Shown piece after piece: positions 50,701 through 63,672 of a stretch of 64,000 nucleotides of DNA. The translations under genes were made by a program, and so were the position numbers. Under the pieces are notes generated by a model. The model was not told where the DNA came from. It ran no database searches and worked only from the letters and a program-made list of their open reading frames with translations. The stretch lies in contig OX387202.1 of assembly GCA_947561715.1 (NCBI GenBank), forward strand, positions 7,205,001 to 7,269,000, in the 5' to 3' direction. Each line of letters opens with the position of its first letter. Position 1 is the stretch's first letter. This stretch comes from Ascidia mentula. Lineage: Eukaryota; Chordata; Ascidiacea; Phlebobranchia; Ascidiidae.

Positions 50701-53700
50701 GAAATAAATATTATTTTCTATGGCAGTTCGCAAAAATTTTAAAACCTACTTTGAAGTTCAAGACGGTGTATAACCTTCATTAATTCTCTCTTCCTTATCT
50801 CTTCTTCAGTATTTAGAAATGAGATTTAACAGAAAGATGAGACTGCTTGCTTCTTGCATTTCAATCTTTTCATTAGTAAGAAACATTTTTTGTGGTAAAT
50901 GTCATAATTAACTAAACGCATTGCTGTATTTTGTGTGGGCAGATCTTTTACTACAGCGTAGCCATCTATATACCTTCTCTCGCCTTTAGTGCGGTTACTC
51001 CAATTGGATTAAAATGGACAATATTTTTGACCAGCATAGTCTGCATTGTTTATACAACCTTGGTAAGTTTTTGTTTGTGCGACTTTTTTGGGGGTTTGTA
51101 GCTTTTTCCTTCTCAGGGAGGAATGAAGGCTGTTGTTTGGACTGACACCATCCAATATTTTGTTATGTTTGCTGGTGCATTAATGGCGCTCGTTAAATCT
51201 ACAATAGATGTTGGTGGGTTTGGTCGGGTGTGGGAAGCTCTGGAAAGGGGAAACAGGCAAACTGCAACAAAGTAAGCCTTTTGCCATAGTGTTGGATGTG
51301 TTGTATTTGGTATTTAACATTCTAATCACTCCGTGAACTTTGGACACGTCGAAGATACTTTATTTTGGAAAGGCGACTCACGCATTTTAGATCACTTACG
51401 GCTTTCATCGACTTGTTTGCCTCTTCGATTATTAAACCTATGTATGTAATTTACTACATTCATTTTATTTTACACTTGCAGCTTTAGATTTGATCCTACT
51501 TTTCCCTATACAATATGGGCGATTGTGATTGGTCAAACAGTGTCCTTCTGTAGAATAACCTGCATCAATCAAGCATCTACACAACGCTACTTGTCTTGCA
51601 AGTCTGTAAGGGAATCGCAAATGTAAGTGGTGATGGAGCAAATTCTTATATTCTTTTACATGACACGAAATGCTTGAGAATATAATGTCAGCTAGGTTAT
51701 TAGAAATAAACTTACTCATAACGTCCCCAACTGCTGTGTCAAGCAACTAGGCAAAAATAAAAAGCTGATTTGGCTGGGAGTTTAAAGATTAGTAGACACG
51801 TGACTTAAGTGTATGTGACACAGTCATAGTAACTTCGCGTAAAATTAAAGGTAAATCCACAACAAACAAATTTCTAAAGTTTTTCGGTTCAACGACAACT
51901 TAATAAAATAGAAAATTGTAGTAAAAGTAACAACGGTCAAAAGTTGTAAACCAGTTTTGCTGTAGCGTTATGCAAGGAAGTCGCATCAGAAAAAGGCTTT
52001 GTTTGCATAGGAAAAGTGCCTTATATTGAAAATACCGAATAGTTGCAAAAAATAGAAGAACCCCCTAAATTACGTTGCCACAAGGGCCAGGGCAAGCTGT
52101 GACATCACAAACAAAAAGGTCACTGTGACGTCACAAACCAAATTTACAAACCATTTTATCTCTGTATATTGGCAAACCAAGAGGTACGGCAGCAACATTA
52201 CTCCGGGATCGTGCGTTTCTTCGTTTAGTGATGTCATATTGACGTGATTTTTTGTGTAATGTCATAGCTTTAACATCACCTTTATGGTGACGCAATCTAA
52301 TGTTCCTACTATTTCTAATCATAATTGATACTGCGAAAAATACCTTAGTGGTGTGATTGTGGCGAATACTTATTGGCGCTAAATAAACCAAAAGGAGTTA
52401 GATAGACGGAGTTTATTTGACGTTAGTGAAGATTCCACTGCAGTTTGTATAGTTTTTTGGAACAGCATTCAATTTCAGTTTTATTTATATGCTTTGTTAA
52501 TTCAAGTATAGCTTTTAGTGGTTTATAATGCAATAAACTGATGCCTATGAAGGCGGAATCGATTCTTCTAGCATTTCTAATAAACTACCTGACATCAATC
52601 TGAAGAATTTTTATTGTAACAGCTTAATTCCTACCTTATACTGGTTACGTTGGTTTTAAGGCAATGTGTGATTGAGGGCCACTTTGTCACAAACTTGTTC
52701 CTGTTCTATTCCACAATTATTTCGTGTAAAATGATTTCCACATTTTAAAGGCAACTTGCGCTTGAAATTCAAACACGTTCCAAAACAAATTATATTGAAG
52801 CGGTGCATTTCTTGAAAACATTTACTTTAAGCGGTCATTGCGTATCGCTTTTGTCACAAAGCTGCAACCAAAAAAGCCACAAATTTAACTAAACAAAATC
52901 TTTTTAGAGCCGTGTTTATATCAACCATTCCAACTTGTGGTTTTTATCTCTTGTCTGCTTTGACCGGTTGCGTCATGTATGCTTACTTTGAAGGATGTGA
53001 TCCGGTAAAAGCAGGTTTAGTTGACAAACCCGATCAACTAATGCCTTATATGGTCATGTTGGTTTTCCAAAATTATCCAGGGTTGGCGGGATTGTTTGTG
53101 TCTGCTGCATTTAGTGGTGTAATGAGGTTGGTGCTGTATTTCAAACTTGACTACGTAACAAAATGGTTGACCTTTAAATACAAAATTTAACAAAACTAAT
53201 CAAGGCACCGGTTTTTGTCACAATATGAATTAATGTACGCCGAATAAGAAAGACCACAATCTCAGGTGATTTCTGAAAAAAAAGGCCACGACACCTTTCT
53301 CTTTAGAGGTGCTGATACTTTTAAAAGTCATCTATATGCTATCAAATAACAAATAAAGGCAACTTAGTGGATTACTACAGCCTGTCAGTTTAAACAGCTA
53401 GATGTAACTTCAAATCTGCCTTGTGAAACCTTATGTGTAAAATGAGTTTCCTGGTCTGTCCAATATATTTTTAACTAAATAACAACTTATCTTGTTACTT
53501 TTGTATTAATTGCGCAGCACTGTTTCATCCGGAATAAACTCCTGTGGTTCTTTGATAATGGAAGACTTTATATTACCCAACATTCCACGCACCACCGAAG
53601 TGTCCCAAACAAAAATCAGCAAAATAACAGGTGTCAACAAATAATCTCCAGCAGTCATGCAGTTACACAATTTTAGCACATATGCGCCTCGTATAATATT

Positions 53701-56591
53701 TAACATAAATGATAGGTTCACAATACTCTTGTTTGTTTTGCAGTTCTAACCTTCGGGATTTTCGTCATGGGATTCACGTTTAGCATGGAATATATTGATA
53801 CAACCGTGTTTCAGCTTGGTTTTGTTGTTTTTGGTTGCCTGGGCGGCCCAATTTTTGCCGTCTTTACCCTTGGAATATATTTTCCTTGGTGCACAACTTT
53901 GGTGAATAGTAAATCTCTTTCGTAACTAATAAGTAACGCAAATAAATGTAAAAACTACAGTGATGACAACATCAACGTACAATTATTTGTATTAGGGAGC
54001 GTTTATTGGACAAGCTGTGAGTACGATCTTTATGGCTTGGGTTGCTCTGAGTGCTTCATTTTACGGAAGACCGCCTGAAAAATATTCTTTTATTCCCACC
54101 TCAACGGACATGTGCAGTTTTTCGAATTATAATCAAACATTTTACGAAAACAAAACAGAATACGAATTAACAACAAAAGTTTCAACCTTAAGCACACAAG
54201 CTGAAGAAAGGTAAGAAGAGGTTTACATTATTCCGATTAAAAAAGTGATTCATAGTTTCCTAAACACTGTTCTACAAAGACACTGAAAATTACTATTTCG
54301 TTATTCACTAAAACCATTTGCAAAATGTCAATACACCAACAATGTTCAGCAGTAGTCTGATAGAAATCATAAGTGGGCTATTTGCTCGTGGGTGTTTTGG
54401 TAATACTAAGCAAACACATTTTTAGGACTTTCCTCCAGGAGACACTATTTGCTGTGACTTTTAATTATTATTCACTCATTGCAATTGTTGTAGCAATTTT
54501 TGTGGCCATGGTTGTATCCTTCATTACAGGTAACTATGTAATGCCGATCTTTATAAACATAAACAAACCACTTTGTTTTTGAACTAAAAGGTCCAAGCAA
54601 AGCCGAAGAAATGAATCCCAGACTCTTCGTTCCACTCGTCAGCAACAAGTATTTTCCGCTGAGTTGGCGAAAGTTTTTTCGCTTTGGGGTACCTGAGGAG
54701 TCCGCTAATATTAAGATTATAGCCAACGAATTGGAAGACCTCTTCCCTGTGAATGCAATCAGCCACAGAAATGCGCATTTTTAATCAGAGATAAACTCAC
54801 CCTGCCAACTTTAACTTTGTTTTAGCAAGAAGTCAGTGAATTCCATGTAGATTAATATAAATTGAAAAGCATATAATTTTTTTTGAAAATTCTTTCGTCT
54901 ATTGGCGTTGATAACACAAGAAACAAGTGTTCAGAATACAAAGAAGATTTATTCTTGAATTAAACGCTACTGCATGGTCTCAAAAAATAAACAAATTGGA
55001 ATAATATTTGTTAAGACTTGGGGAGATATGACGACGCAAAAACACACGATTCAATCGCAATTTCATTGTGACGCAAATACAATAAGCAGAAATAATGTGA
55101 CAATTATACTTTTCTCGATTAAACCTGATCTATCATTAGACTTGCAAGGCCTCGTATACAATAAAACGATGGTTTGCGATTTTCGGGTAATTTACAAGTG
55201 TGCCAGTGTCGCGTTTTTGTCGCCAAACGCAAAGCAGCTAATAAACAGTGGCAAAATTATAAGTGCTTTCGAATAAGAACAGAAACTTTCGAAAAGGCAA
55301 AATATGTTTTACAATGACTAACTTACTTTTGTACAAGACTTAACATTAAAACCTTTCCTTTGGGGATTCAACATCATTTATACTCAAGTTTGGTTTTAAT
55401 AAGAAAGGAAAAATTCTTCTCCAAACGCAAAAGGAGCATTCGCATCCATGAAGTCCAAAAAAGTTAAACAATTTTTTTTTAAGTTACCGTTTTTTTGAGT
55501 TGTGCTTCTAGGTTTTCTAAACCCAAAATAAATGAACTTAAGTAACAAACACAAATAAAAATGTTGCTCGATGGCAAAAAGCGAAGCAAAAAAATACGAA
55601 AAATATGCATTTGTGGACGCGTTATGGGAAAAATTTAAAAACATTACAAGAACAGAACTCGTTTTAAAACAGAAACTCCCTGATCATTTTTGGTGCAAGA
55701 TTTATGTTGTTATTCAGGGTGAACTCTCGTTTTTGTGATCCACAAAATAGCGGTGAAGCCAAGTCACAGCGCCCCCATGTGATAGAAAACACCGCAACAA
55801 TTTTGCCACCAGAGCCCAACAGAGAGCAATTAGGAATGATCGATTCAGTGCTTATCTGAAAAGTGATAAAATGTTTTACAATCATACACATATCGACCTA
55901 AAGAACAATTAGATAATTTTCTAGACAAACAATACAAATAAATACCAGATCAGTTATATAGGCTATATTGTTTGTCTTGAAGATTTATAAAGCCCGAAGT
56001 TATGCTCCTAAGGTATAATTGTGACTAAGACAGCACGGATCCAAAGCACCAGGTCAAAAAACCTTCCGCCGCGGATGAATATATGCGCTCTTAAATTGAT
56101 CATTTTATTCAGTTTATACCAACCTTTGGTCTCCTTCACGCTTTTTGACTTCCCCAAAGAAGCTGCGCGATTTCTTACAAACGAATCTGATCCCGATGAC
56201 GTATCCAGGAATTCTACAACGTTTAATTTGTGAGATTTATTGCGGTTGCAGATCGTAATTTAATTGTTTCAAAAAATTACGCCGCACTAATTTTTAAGTC
56301 ATGGTATTTTATACGTGTCTGCATCTACTAGCGACTACGTAACACATTCTCAACAAATAAAAAAAATCTTGGTATAGAATAGCAGTACAAGTGAAAGGCA
56401 TGTTGACCAACCATACCTCATGCAAATATAAATATCAATAATTAAAATTAAAATGCGAAGCATTTACCTGACTTTGGCCTTGTCTTGGCGTCTTTTAAAT
56501 GACCTGCGTCGCATCAGCAAAGACAACAATCAATTATTACATCACAAACAAATTACCACGTCACATGCAGATGACATGCCAAAGCAGAATT
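47734..56591. repeat. Tandem array unit C (about 8.9 kb)
   Basis: Last unit; runs without a break into the complete CPI gene (AATTACCTGATTTC is the donor of its exon 10), so this is the ancestral right-hand arrangement. Confidence 0.9.
49845..54784 (+). CDS. SLC5 Na+-coupled monocarboxylate transporter-like, copy C
   Basis: Thirteen exons as in A and B; almost the same protein as B, 610 residues with the same premature TAA (54782-54784). Intron 2 carries a 12-bp insertion at 50083-50094 (AATCTTTTTCAG) that creates a pyrimidine tract plus AG, a possible cryptic acceptor. Intron 6 is the shortest of the three because nearly all hAT-derived sequence is gone. The 3' end is convergent with, and probably overlaps, that of the CPI gene. 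Three intact paralogues in a row suggest dosage or expression divergence, but regulation is not visible. Confidence 0.92.
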
Positions 56592-59500
56592 ACCTGATTT
56601 CAAAAATGCGGGTTTCGGCTTCGATGGTAAAGGCGGGGGCTTTCCCTTTCCAGAAACCGAGGGTTTGAGAGCGGCCGAAGGTGTTGGAGGTTTTAACGCA
56701 ACTGAGGAAATATGCAGGACAATGTTAGGTTGCAGTCAGAAGGTTAAATTTACAAAAAAAAATATTATTTTTTTGAATGTTAAAATAAGGTAAAAAACTC
56801 ATGAAAATTAATTGGGATAAAACGTCATGCATGTCCTGCAGGTAAAGGTGTTGACAATTCTTACCTTTTTTCTCTGGTTCTGGTTTTTCCGTGGGTTTAC
56901 CTACACAAGAATTAACAACATAAATCAAGAGTGTAATATCACCAGCTTAAGGAGGCCGAAGTTAATTGAAAATTATTTTATCATACCCCCTTCCCCAGAT
57001 TTATGCTCTGGTCCATACATTAATATTGCAGCGAAACTACCGTCACTTTCTACTGATAATAAAAGTAGCATCACCTTTATAAGATAAAAAATGTAAATAG
57101 TGCTTTCGAAATTAACTTTGTTTGGTAGCTATTCACACATCCTAACTACCATGGCCTGATTAGTAAGGTTTTTCCAGAAGTTAAATGGGTAAAAAAAGAT
57201 CTGGCTCAATGTATTTCGCATGCATTTATCGCAGAACACGATTTGTAAACCTTTACCTTTATTATCTTTACTATGGTGAAGTGAAACACCAAACAATTTC
57301 TTGGGTGTCGTCTTCTCGTTGACTGATGGTAAGTTATTGTTGTTGTTACTATTTTCATTCAGGGAATGTTTTGGGGAAGTTTTACGAAGCATTTCAGGTC
57401 CAATGGGAAAATCTCCTCCGTTCTGAGATTCTTTTGACTTGGTTGGAGATTTGGGCTCTTCCGAGTCAACCTGAATAACAAAATTATTTGTAAAGTTACA
57501 ATTCCATGTTTTATCAATGGAAACATGTTTTACTGAAAAGCAGTTTGGGCCAGCATCACTCTTAACAACACAACATGTATCTTAACTCTGTACAACCCAA
57601 ACATAGTGAACTCAAATAGATGGGAATTATCAACATTACTAAAGATAGACCATCTAAATTTTTCAACGAAAACCAACAATCCTAGCAGAACAAGTACACA
57701 AGTGGTAGCAGAAATACGACAACAAACAACAGCACATCGAAATATGAAGAAATTTAAAACAGATTTTCTTACTTTTTTGTTAAGTTTTCGTTGCTTCATT
57801 TCTGCAAACAGGTTGTTTCCAAATCCCATTCCTGGCATTATCATAGCTCCTTTCGGTCGCCTTGAAGGGACTGGTTTTTGGTCATCTGTTTGTGTTGGTG
57901 ATTTAGGAGCACTTTCCTGAAAAAGCAAATTTACATTTTTTTTTCTGTTAACATTCCATATATTTTTCTTCAGCTCCTTGCACTTGTCAACAATAATTGA
58001 AACGAGAATCCAATGTTTACGCGATTTACTTCTTTCAAGCTTTAAAATAATATTTTTGAATTTATTTAACTCGTAAAGTATTCAACCTCTGATTGGTGAT
58101 CTTCGTCATCCTGAGGCGGCGGAGGAAAATCTGAGGACTTGGTTTTACTGATTGGTTTCTTCTTCAACATTCCAGGGGTGACCATGGGCATTCCCCCCAT
58201 GGGAACTCCCATTGGTATCTTTTTGGTTTCTAAATAAGAATTTGGGATCAGTTTCTGTGCGGTTAACAACATATTTCATTTATGACACTGGGAACATTCT
58301 CACTTTCAAAATACAACTCACTGATATCATCTTGTTTTTCCTTTTCTTTTAACTTTTCCTCCTCAGCTTGTGTTGGTGTAGCAGAAAAATCAGTGTTGCT
58401 TAAGCTTGACAAACACAAATATAGTATTTTGTTTTTTATGTATATGTACCTCCAAAACATTTTGTTTTGTTTGCAAAGACAAAAATTTTGATTTTGCAAT
58501 ACCAAACAGTAAAACTATGAAGTCACATGTACATCACAAGTAGCTTGTATTTGTTTGCAGGTTTTGGAAAAAATCATCACAAGCATTACATTTTCCTAAA
58601 AATATTTAATAACTTACTCGCTGTTGTAAAAACCATCAACAGATTCTGGGTTGACTGCAGGTTTTTTGGATGGTGGTTTGCGACCACGTCGATTTGGTCC
58701 TCTAACACGGTTCTGAAAAAACTCACTATATTGATGCAAGCCTATTTGTTGACATTAAACAAACCCCATAAACATAAACAGCATAAAGCAGTCAATGCAA
58801 AAGCCATAAATAAATACTTAACAAAACATTCTGTTAAGTGTATAGCATTGGATTTGCTACACTACTCTTACTTAAACAATATATTTAACATTCTCACCTT
58901 AGTTACATGGTCAAGTTTTGGATGAGAATCTGTGTCAGGAAGGTCATCAAGCCCCAAAACTGGTGGTGGAAGCTCTGCAACTCCATCAACTTCATCTGAA
59001 GAGAAATATGCTTGAAAATTTCTATTTTATTAATATTTAATCTACTTCTGACCAAACATATTACTAGTTCTATTAACCTTCTATCAACGGTTTTGGTTCG
59101 GATTCTTTATTATCATGAGCGGAGACCTCAGCTTTTTCTGACACATCCTCAGGAGTTTCCTCATCTTTTTTGGTTTCTTCTTCCTTGGTTTTCTCAACCA
59201 TACTTCCCTCTTTCTTTTCTTCCAACTTCTTTTCTGCTTCTTTCTTCTTTTCAGCTTTTTTCTTTTTCTTTTCTTCCTTTTCCTTTTTCTTTGGAGTTTT
59301 TTCTTCTTCTACAACTTCTTCTTTAGGTTTTTCATCCTTTTCAACTTCTGCTGCTTTTATTTCCTCCATTTTCTTTTGTTTCTTTCGCTCTTTTACTTTA
59401 TCATTGGAGTAAGGATCATAAACTGCTCCAAAGTCTGTGATCTTCTTAACATCCTCCTCTTCTGTTTGTGGTTTTGTGCCAGGAATTGGGGGGAGATCCC

Positions 59501-60186
59501 CAAGTTGGTGGCCCTTCTTGTCATTTTCATCTGTACAAGAGACGAATAAAGTTTAAAACGAACATAAATTGGATAGATTACAAGTGTTTGTAATAAATAT
59601 TAACTGTAAACTGGTTTATTATAACTTATGTCACAATTTACAGTTCAACGATTAAGTTAAACAGCGTATAAAATACAATATTTACATTGATAAGCTACCT
59701 GCATCTAAAAATAGCATAAAGGGAAATTTGTGTGACACAAACATCAACCTAAATCGAATTGGTAAGTTAACCAATTTACTACCTGGCTCAATTAACGCTT
59801 GTAAGTCCAAGTCTGTACTTTCCACAACAACTGTACCACTACATGCGTTGCCCATTTGCGTATTTTGCTTTAAACTTCCGTATTTTCCTTTTAATCAGGC
59901 ATTTAGGCAGCCGAATGAAAACTCTCTTTTCGGCGCCAATAAAAATAAATGGTAGGCTACTCTCACAAACGTTCAGCTACATGTCTAAATTTGGGCGTGT
60001 ACAAATAAAGCCAGACAAGCTCCCCTGTAACGCCACGGAGACTATTGTTTGATTTAGCTCACATTTGTATTGTGACGCAGACACGCGAAAAAAACAATCG
60101 TTAAATTCGAAGACGCAGCTTTGAGGAAAACAGCAAAGTCCAATACTCTTTACAATTTGTTTCTTACCTGTTGCAGCATCAAACAT
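55845..60186 (-). CDS. Pro/Lys-rich protein with capping-protein-interaction (CPI) motif
   Basis: Predicted 507 residues in 13 exons: 60168-60186, 59078-59530, 58898-58995, 58618-58712, 58322-58398, 58087-58229, 57773-57916, 57257-57470, 56865-56900, 56594-56701, 56468-56503, 56124-56213, 55845-55855. All phases agree. After a tiny first exon (MFDAAT) comes a very Lys/Glu-rich stretch, then LDHVTK|NRVRGPNRRGRKPP, close to the CPI consensus LxHxTxxRPK(x6)P found in CARMIL, CD2AP/CIN85, CapZIP and FAM21, which bind actin capping protein. Further on: SRRPKGAMIMPGMGFG, KKLFGVSL, and a likely SH3 ligand KPPPLPSKPKP. No folded domain is visible. Exons 9-12 are all multiples of three in phase 1, so could be skipped freely. 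I cannot name the orthologue. The last three exons lie inside array unit C; the 11-nt final exon is the weakest part. Confidence 0.8.
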
Positions 60187-60883
60187 TGTGATCTCACAGT
60201 TCTAAGCAATATAACGACAGTCTGAAATCAGCTGCTAAGGAGCGCATTTGGATGCGTGTAGCATGACGTATTGATGGATTCTACATAACGCGTACGAACA
60301 GCTGAAGGTCACGTGATGATAGACTACTTCGCGGGAAAACAACTGAATCTTTAGCGTACGAAATGTGAATGTTACGATTTATAAACAATTAGTATGAAAA
60401 ACAATTGATAAGGTTGCCCGTATTTTAGCAGTAAGAACGATGCTATTAATAACACCGCAAGATATACCCCTCAAATCATACTTTCAAATTTTGTAGTTGC
60501 CTTCTAATTTAAAGTAATGCACAAAAGCACTAATAAACTTTAATTTAAGATAAAAAAATTCCACAGAAAGTATGCCCTCACACCCCACGTAAATAACCTT
60601 TTCTCATGACAATTACTAATGCGACAATACTATGCCAATATGCAGCAAATAAATACACAAGCTTGTTTACATAACAAAGATGAGCGACATAAAGTGTAAG
60701 GAAGTAAGTTATGTACTGAGCTAACGGTAACCTCAACTACTACATCCTTCGTCAAAACTCTCGTAAATTTGCAATCAACTTTGACATGCTCCCTTACTGA
60801 CATACAACGAGTCACATAGATCTCCAGCTGTTTCACTACGATATAACGCATCAGGCAATGGGAAGTTTTCAATTTTGACTTAC
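60187..60883. other. Upstream region of the CPI gene
   Basis: Probably holds the CPI-gene promoter (a GC-richer patch with CACGTGA and ACGTCA near 60,250-60,340) and the 3' end of the next minus-strand gene. A possible last exon for that gene begins after TTAAATTAG near 60,500 and reads EGNYKI then stop; weak. Confidence 0.4.
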
Positions 60884-61535
60884 CATAACTCTCTGTTTTC
60901 ACGGGTCTTTGTCGTCTCTTGGCTACGCTTTGCGCACGCTCTCTGCGCATGTCGGGCAGTAGATCGCCTTCCTTAGCATTACTATCAACGTCAGTCACCA
61001 CATCCACACCAGGAGAATCGGGCGGTTTTTCCACAGTAGATTCTTCATCGATTTGTGATACACGTTGTGACGTAGCACCGAACTTTTGCTGGTCCTTGTA
61101 TTTCGTCAGTTGGGTTGTCTGCGTATAAAACACACTTAAGTAAAACCACAAGATGTTTGGTTTCTCTTCTCTTGATATTAGTACAAATCCTACAGTAGTC
61201 TCTGGAAACTATAGATATTAGCCCAGTACCTGATAATTGAGCAAAACATCTCATAAATAACTTAAATATTTTTTTGGTGTAAATCGGACGAGAAAGTTTT
61301 TTTAACTAACCGATGATTGGGTCAATAACAAACCAATCAGTTTTTCCTGATTAGCTTCGAGGTTTGACAAGCGCTCATTGATTCTAGACACCAGTTTTAA
61401 CAGTTCCTCAATTTCGTTACGACACGATGACGTCACAAACGGTTTGTGTGATGTAACACTTGACTCGCCGCGCTTTTGCCTGATCTGACGGTTGCTTCTT
61501 GATAAGCCTTTAGTAGAACTCTTTTTCGTGCTCAT
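60884..61535 (-). CDS. Small coiled-coil protein, unknown family
   Basis: Two exons: 61311-61535 starting MSTKKSSTKGLSRSN, and 60884-61118 starting TTQLTKYKDQQKFG; TCG|ACA keeps frame and the second ends in a GTAAGT donor, so at least one more exon follows. Residues about 45-72 (IEELLKLVSRINERLSNLEA) form a clear heptad coiled coil, preceded by a basic Ser-rich N-terminus. The second exon is Asp/Glu-rich, then strongly basic (RRERAQSVAKRRQRPVK), which could be a nuclear or microtubule-binding signal. TAACAG 46 bases before the ATG could be a trans-splice acceptor. I do not recognise the family. Confidence 0.75.
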
Positions 61536-63218
61536 TTTAGCGATAACAGAACAGAATATGAGACGCAAGCTGTTACAAGCGGGCAAATAGGGCATTGATG
61601 TTAAGTAAATGGCCGGTAAGATTTGCATTTAAACAGGATGTTTTTTCAAAATTCATTGACGAGGCATTTAGGCCTGGGAAGTTACGTAGATCCATTCATA
61701 CGCTGTTAGTAAGTGTTGAACGTCTCTAGACGTTAACTTAAACACACGGAAGAATCCAATAACCACAGTAGTTTGTAAGGTTACCTTCTGTTTAGAAGCC
61801 GGGGCTGGTACTAACCCCGTATACTGGTAGAAGAGATATTGTAAACGGGAAACAAGCAGACCCATGTCTACTTGGTCGCAATATTACTTCACTCACTTTA
61901 TACTTTTCACTTTCATTGATGTAAAATAATAGAAATCTGTTAAAAATACAATTGATTTCTGTGTCTGAAAACAAAACAATCATCAAGAATTGTTAGAAGC
62001 ATTTTGTATGTTCCTATATACTATACGCTTTCTGCGACATTTTATGATCATTAACTGCACTTGACTAGCTGTCAAAACTGTGCAGCTGAGCAACTTACTA
62101 TACGCTATTGTAGCGATGACACCAACCCAAGCCATAAGCGTGGAAGTAACAACGTTGAAAATCAAAACAAAGCTTCACTTGCAGCGAGTCTAATGGGGAG
62201 ACAAGCAAATTCCGCTTCCGTGTCTGTTCTGCTGACAAAAGTGCCCTGCAGTCTGCACTACTCTGCGTCCTTTTAACCGTTACGTGCATTCAAACTAATG
62301 ACCGATAAACTAATGCATATTGTGTTTTAAATATTACAACTTAGTTAAGAAAAAGTCGGCAAAAATACAAGTCCACAAAATAGCTTTCGCGTCATGATGT
62401 TTAAACATATGTTTGAGTCAGAGAGCCCTTTTTACTATGTCCCAAGACAAAGCATAAATAACCCTCTCTGGTGTAAAACTATATTTAAAACGAAAACTGA
62501 TATGAGTATAAGTTTCATAGTTCAAAATACAAAATCTGTTGACATTGCACGACACGATGCGATGAATAATTCTTGGCTAAAACCAAGCGTGCATTTTGCC
62601 ACTGTAACAAGTGTACCCAAATAAAAGCAATTGTGCAATTAAATTTTTCTCAAACTTTCAATAATTTATGACCCTCGTCAGCTTCTGATATCTGATCAAT
62701 AAACCTACACATCTATGTAGCAACATACAAACTACACTTTCTTTACTTCCAACTTTTTACAAAACAATTAATCAACACATGACATCACTAGCCCCGCGCC
62801 AGGATTGCATAATCATACACTAGTGTAAAGTCAACTGTACATTATAACCTGATGTTGGTTTGCAATTATCACACCCCTCCTTTGACAGGAAGCATTGTAT
62901 TGTAACACAAGCGTCACTATCGCAACAGTGACGTCACAAACGAGGTTATATCCGGCTGTCACTATCTGCAAGCTCAGCGTATTATATTGCTATTGTTTGG
63001 TTCACAATGATTTCATAATCTTAAGTTAAAACAATAATGTGAAAGTTGTTTAATTCACGGCCGATTAGCAATATTTTGTTACTGGTTTGGGGCATTTGAA
63101 ACCATATATTTACTGTATAATATTCTATGGTTGCTATTGCTAATTTTTCCAAAACTGACAAAATTTGGAGTTATCGGGTCGCACATATGGGTTTATATTT
63201 AAACAAAATGAAACTTAC
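61536..63218. other. Intergenic or 3' part of right-edge gene
   Basis: No certain gene. One possible terminal exon of the right-edge gene lies on - at 62162-62245: an AG acceptor after GACTGC, phase 0, reading GTFVSRTDTEAEFACLPIRL to a TGA. A rival candidate with the same phase begins near 62,970. Neither can be chosen from the sequence. Confidence 0.35.
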
Positions 63219-63672
63219 CAACTGCAAATTACACTGAGATAGAGCTGCAAGGAGACTGTCGGTCACTTTGTCTGATATCAAAGTTGCGATGGAGAGATTA
63301 AGTTCGCTGCGGATAAAAAGTGGAAGATTTTGTTTGAAAGTGGGGATGCACCAGGCACCATGGGGGAAGTCCCATCCAGGAAAAAAATCCGAGCACAGAT
63401 TTACTTTTAAGGAATTGTTATGCGTCGTCGTTACGTTTTCTTTAAACTATTCACTCTACTATCAGGCAAATATTTTCTTTGGTCTTGTAACGTTCTTCCA
63501 ATACGCAATTAACAGTAAATTGCAGTTTCACGAAATCGAAAAAAAAACCGCACACTCACCTAACTTGGTTCGCAATCTCAGTTCCCGACGATTGGATGAC
63601 GTGATCCCGGACGCAGTTAGGTGGAAGAACTTGTTTCTCGGCAACCGATTCACTCAACTCGTTTTTAATTTC
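63219..63672 (-). CDS. Two internal exons of a gene entering from the right edge
   Basis: Exon 63560-63672 (TTGCATAG acceptor, GTGAGT donor) reads EIKNELSESVAEKQVLPPNC...EIANQV; exon 63219-63306 (TTTTTATCCGCAG acceptor, GTAAGT donor) reads ELNLSIATLISDKVTDSLLA...NLQL. They join in phase through AG|C (Ser) and both are fully open, 37 and 29 codons. The second forms an amphipathic helix. The overlapping longer frame on + has no splice context and is a shadow. Family not recognised; the 5' part lies outside the window and the 3' end is uncertain. Confidence 0.65.

Noticed and set aside
56593..56740. Gly-rich plus-strand frame after the array (FKNAGFGFDGKGGGFPF)
   Set aside because: Antisense of CPI exon 10, which is Pro/Lys-rich and has consensus splice sites in the right phase.
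59012..59412. Plus-strand Ser/Phe/Leu-rich frames
   Set aside because: Antisense of the Lys/Glu-rich exon 2 of the CPI gene.
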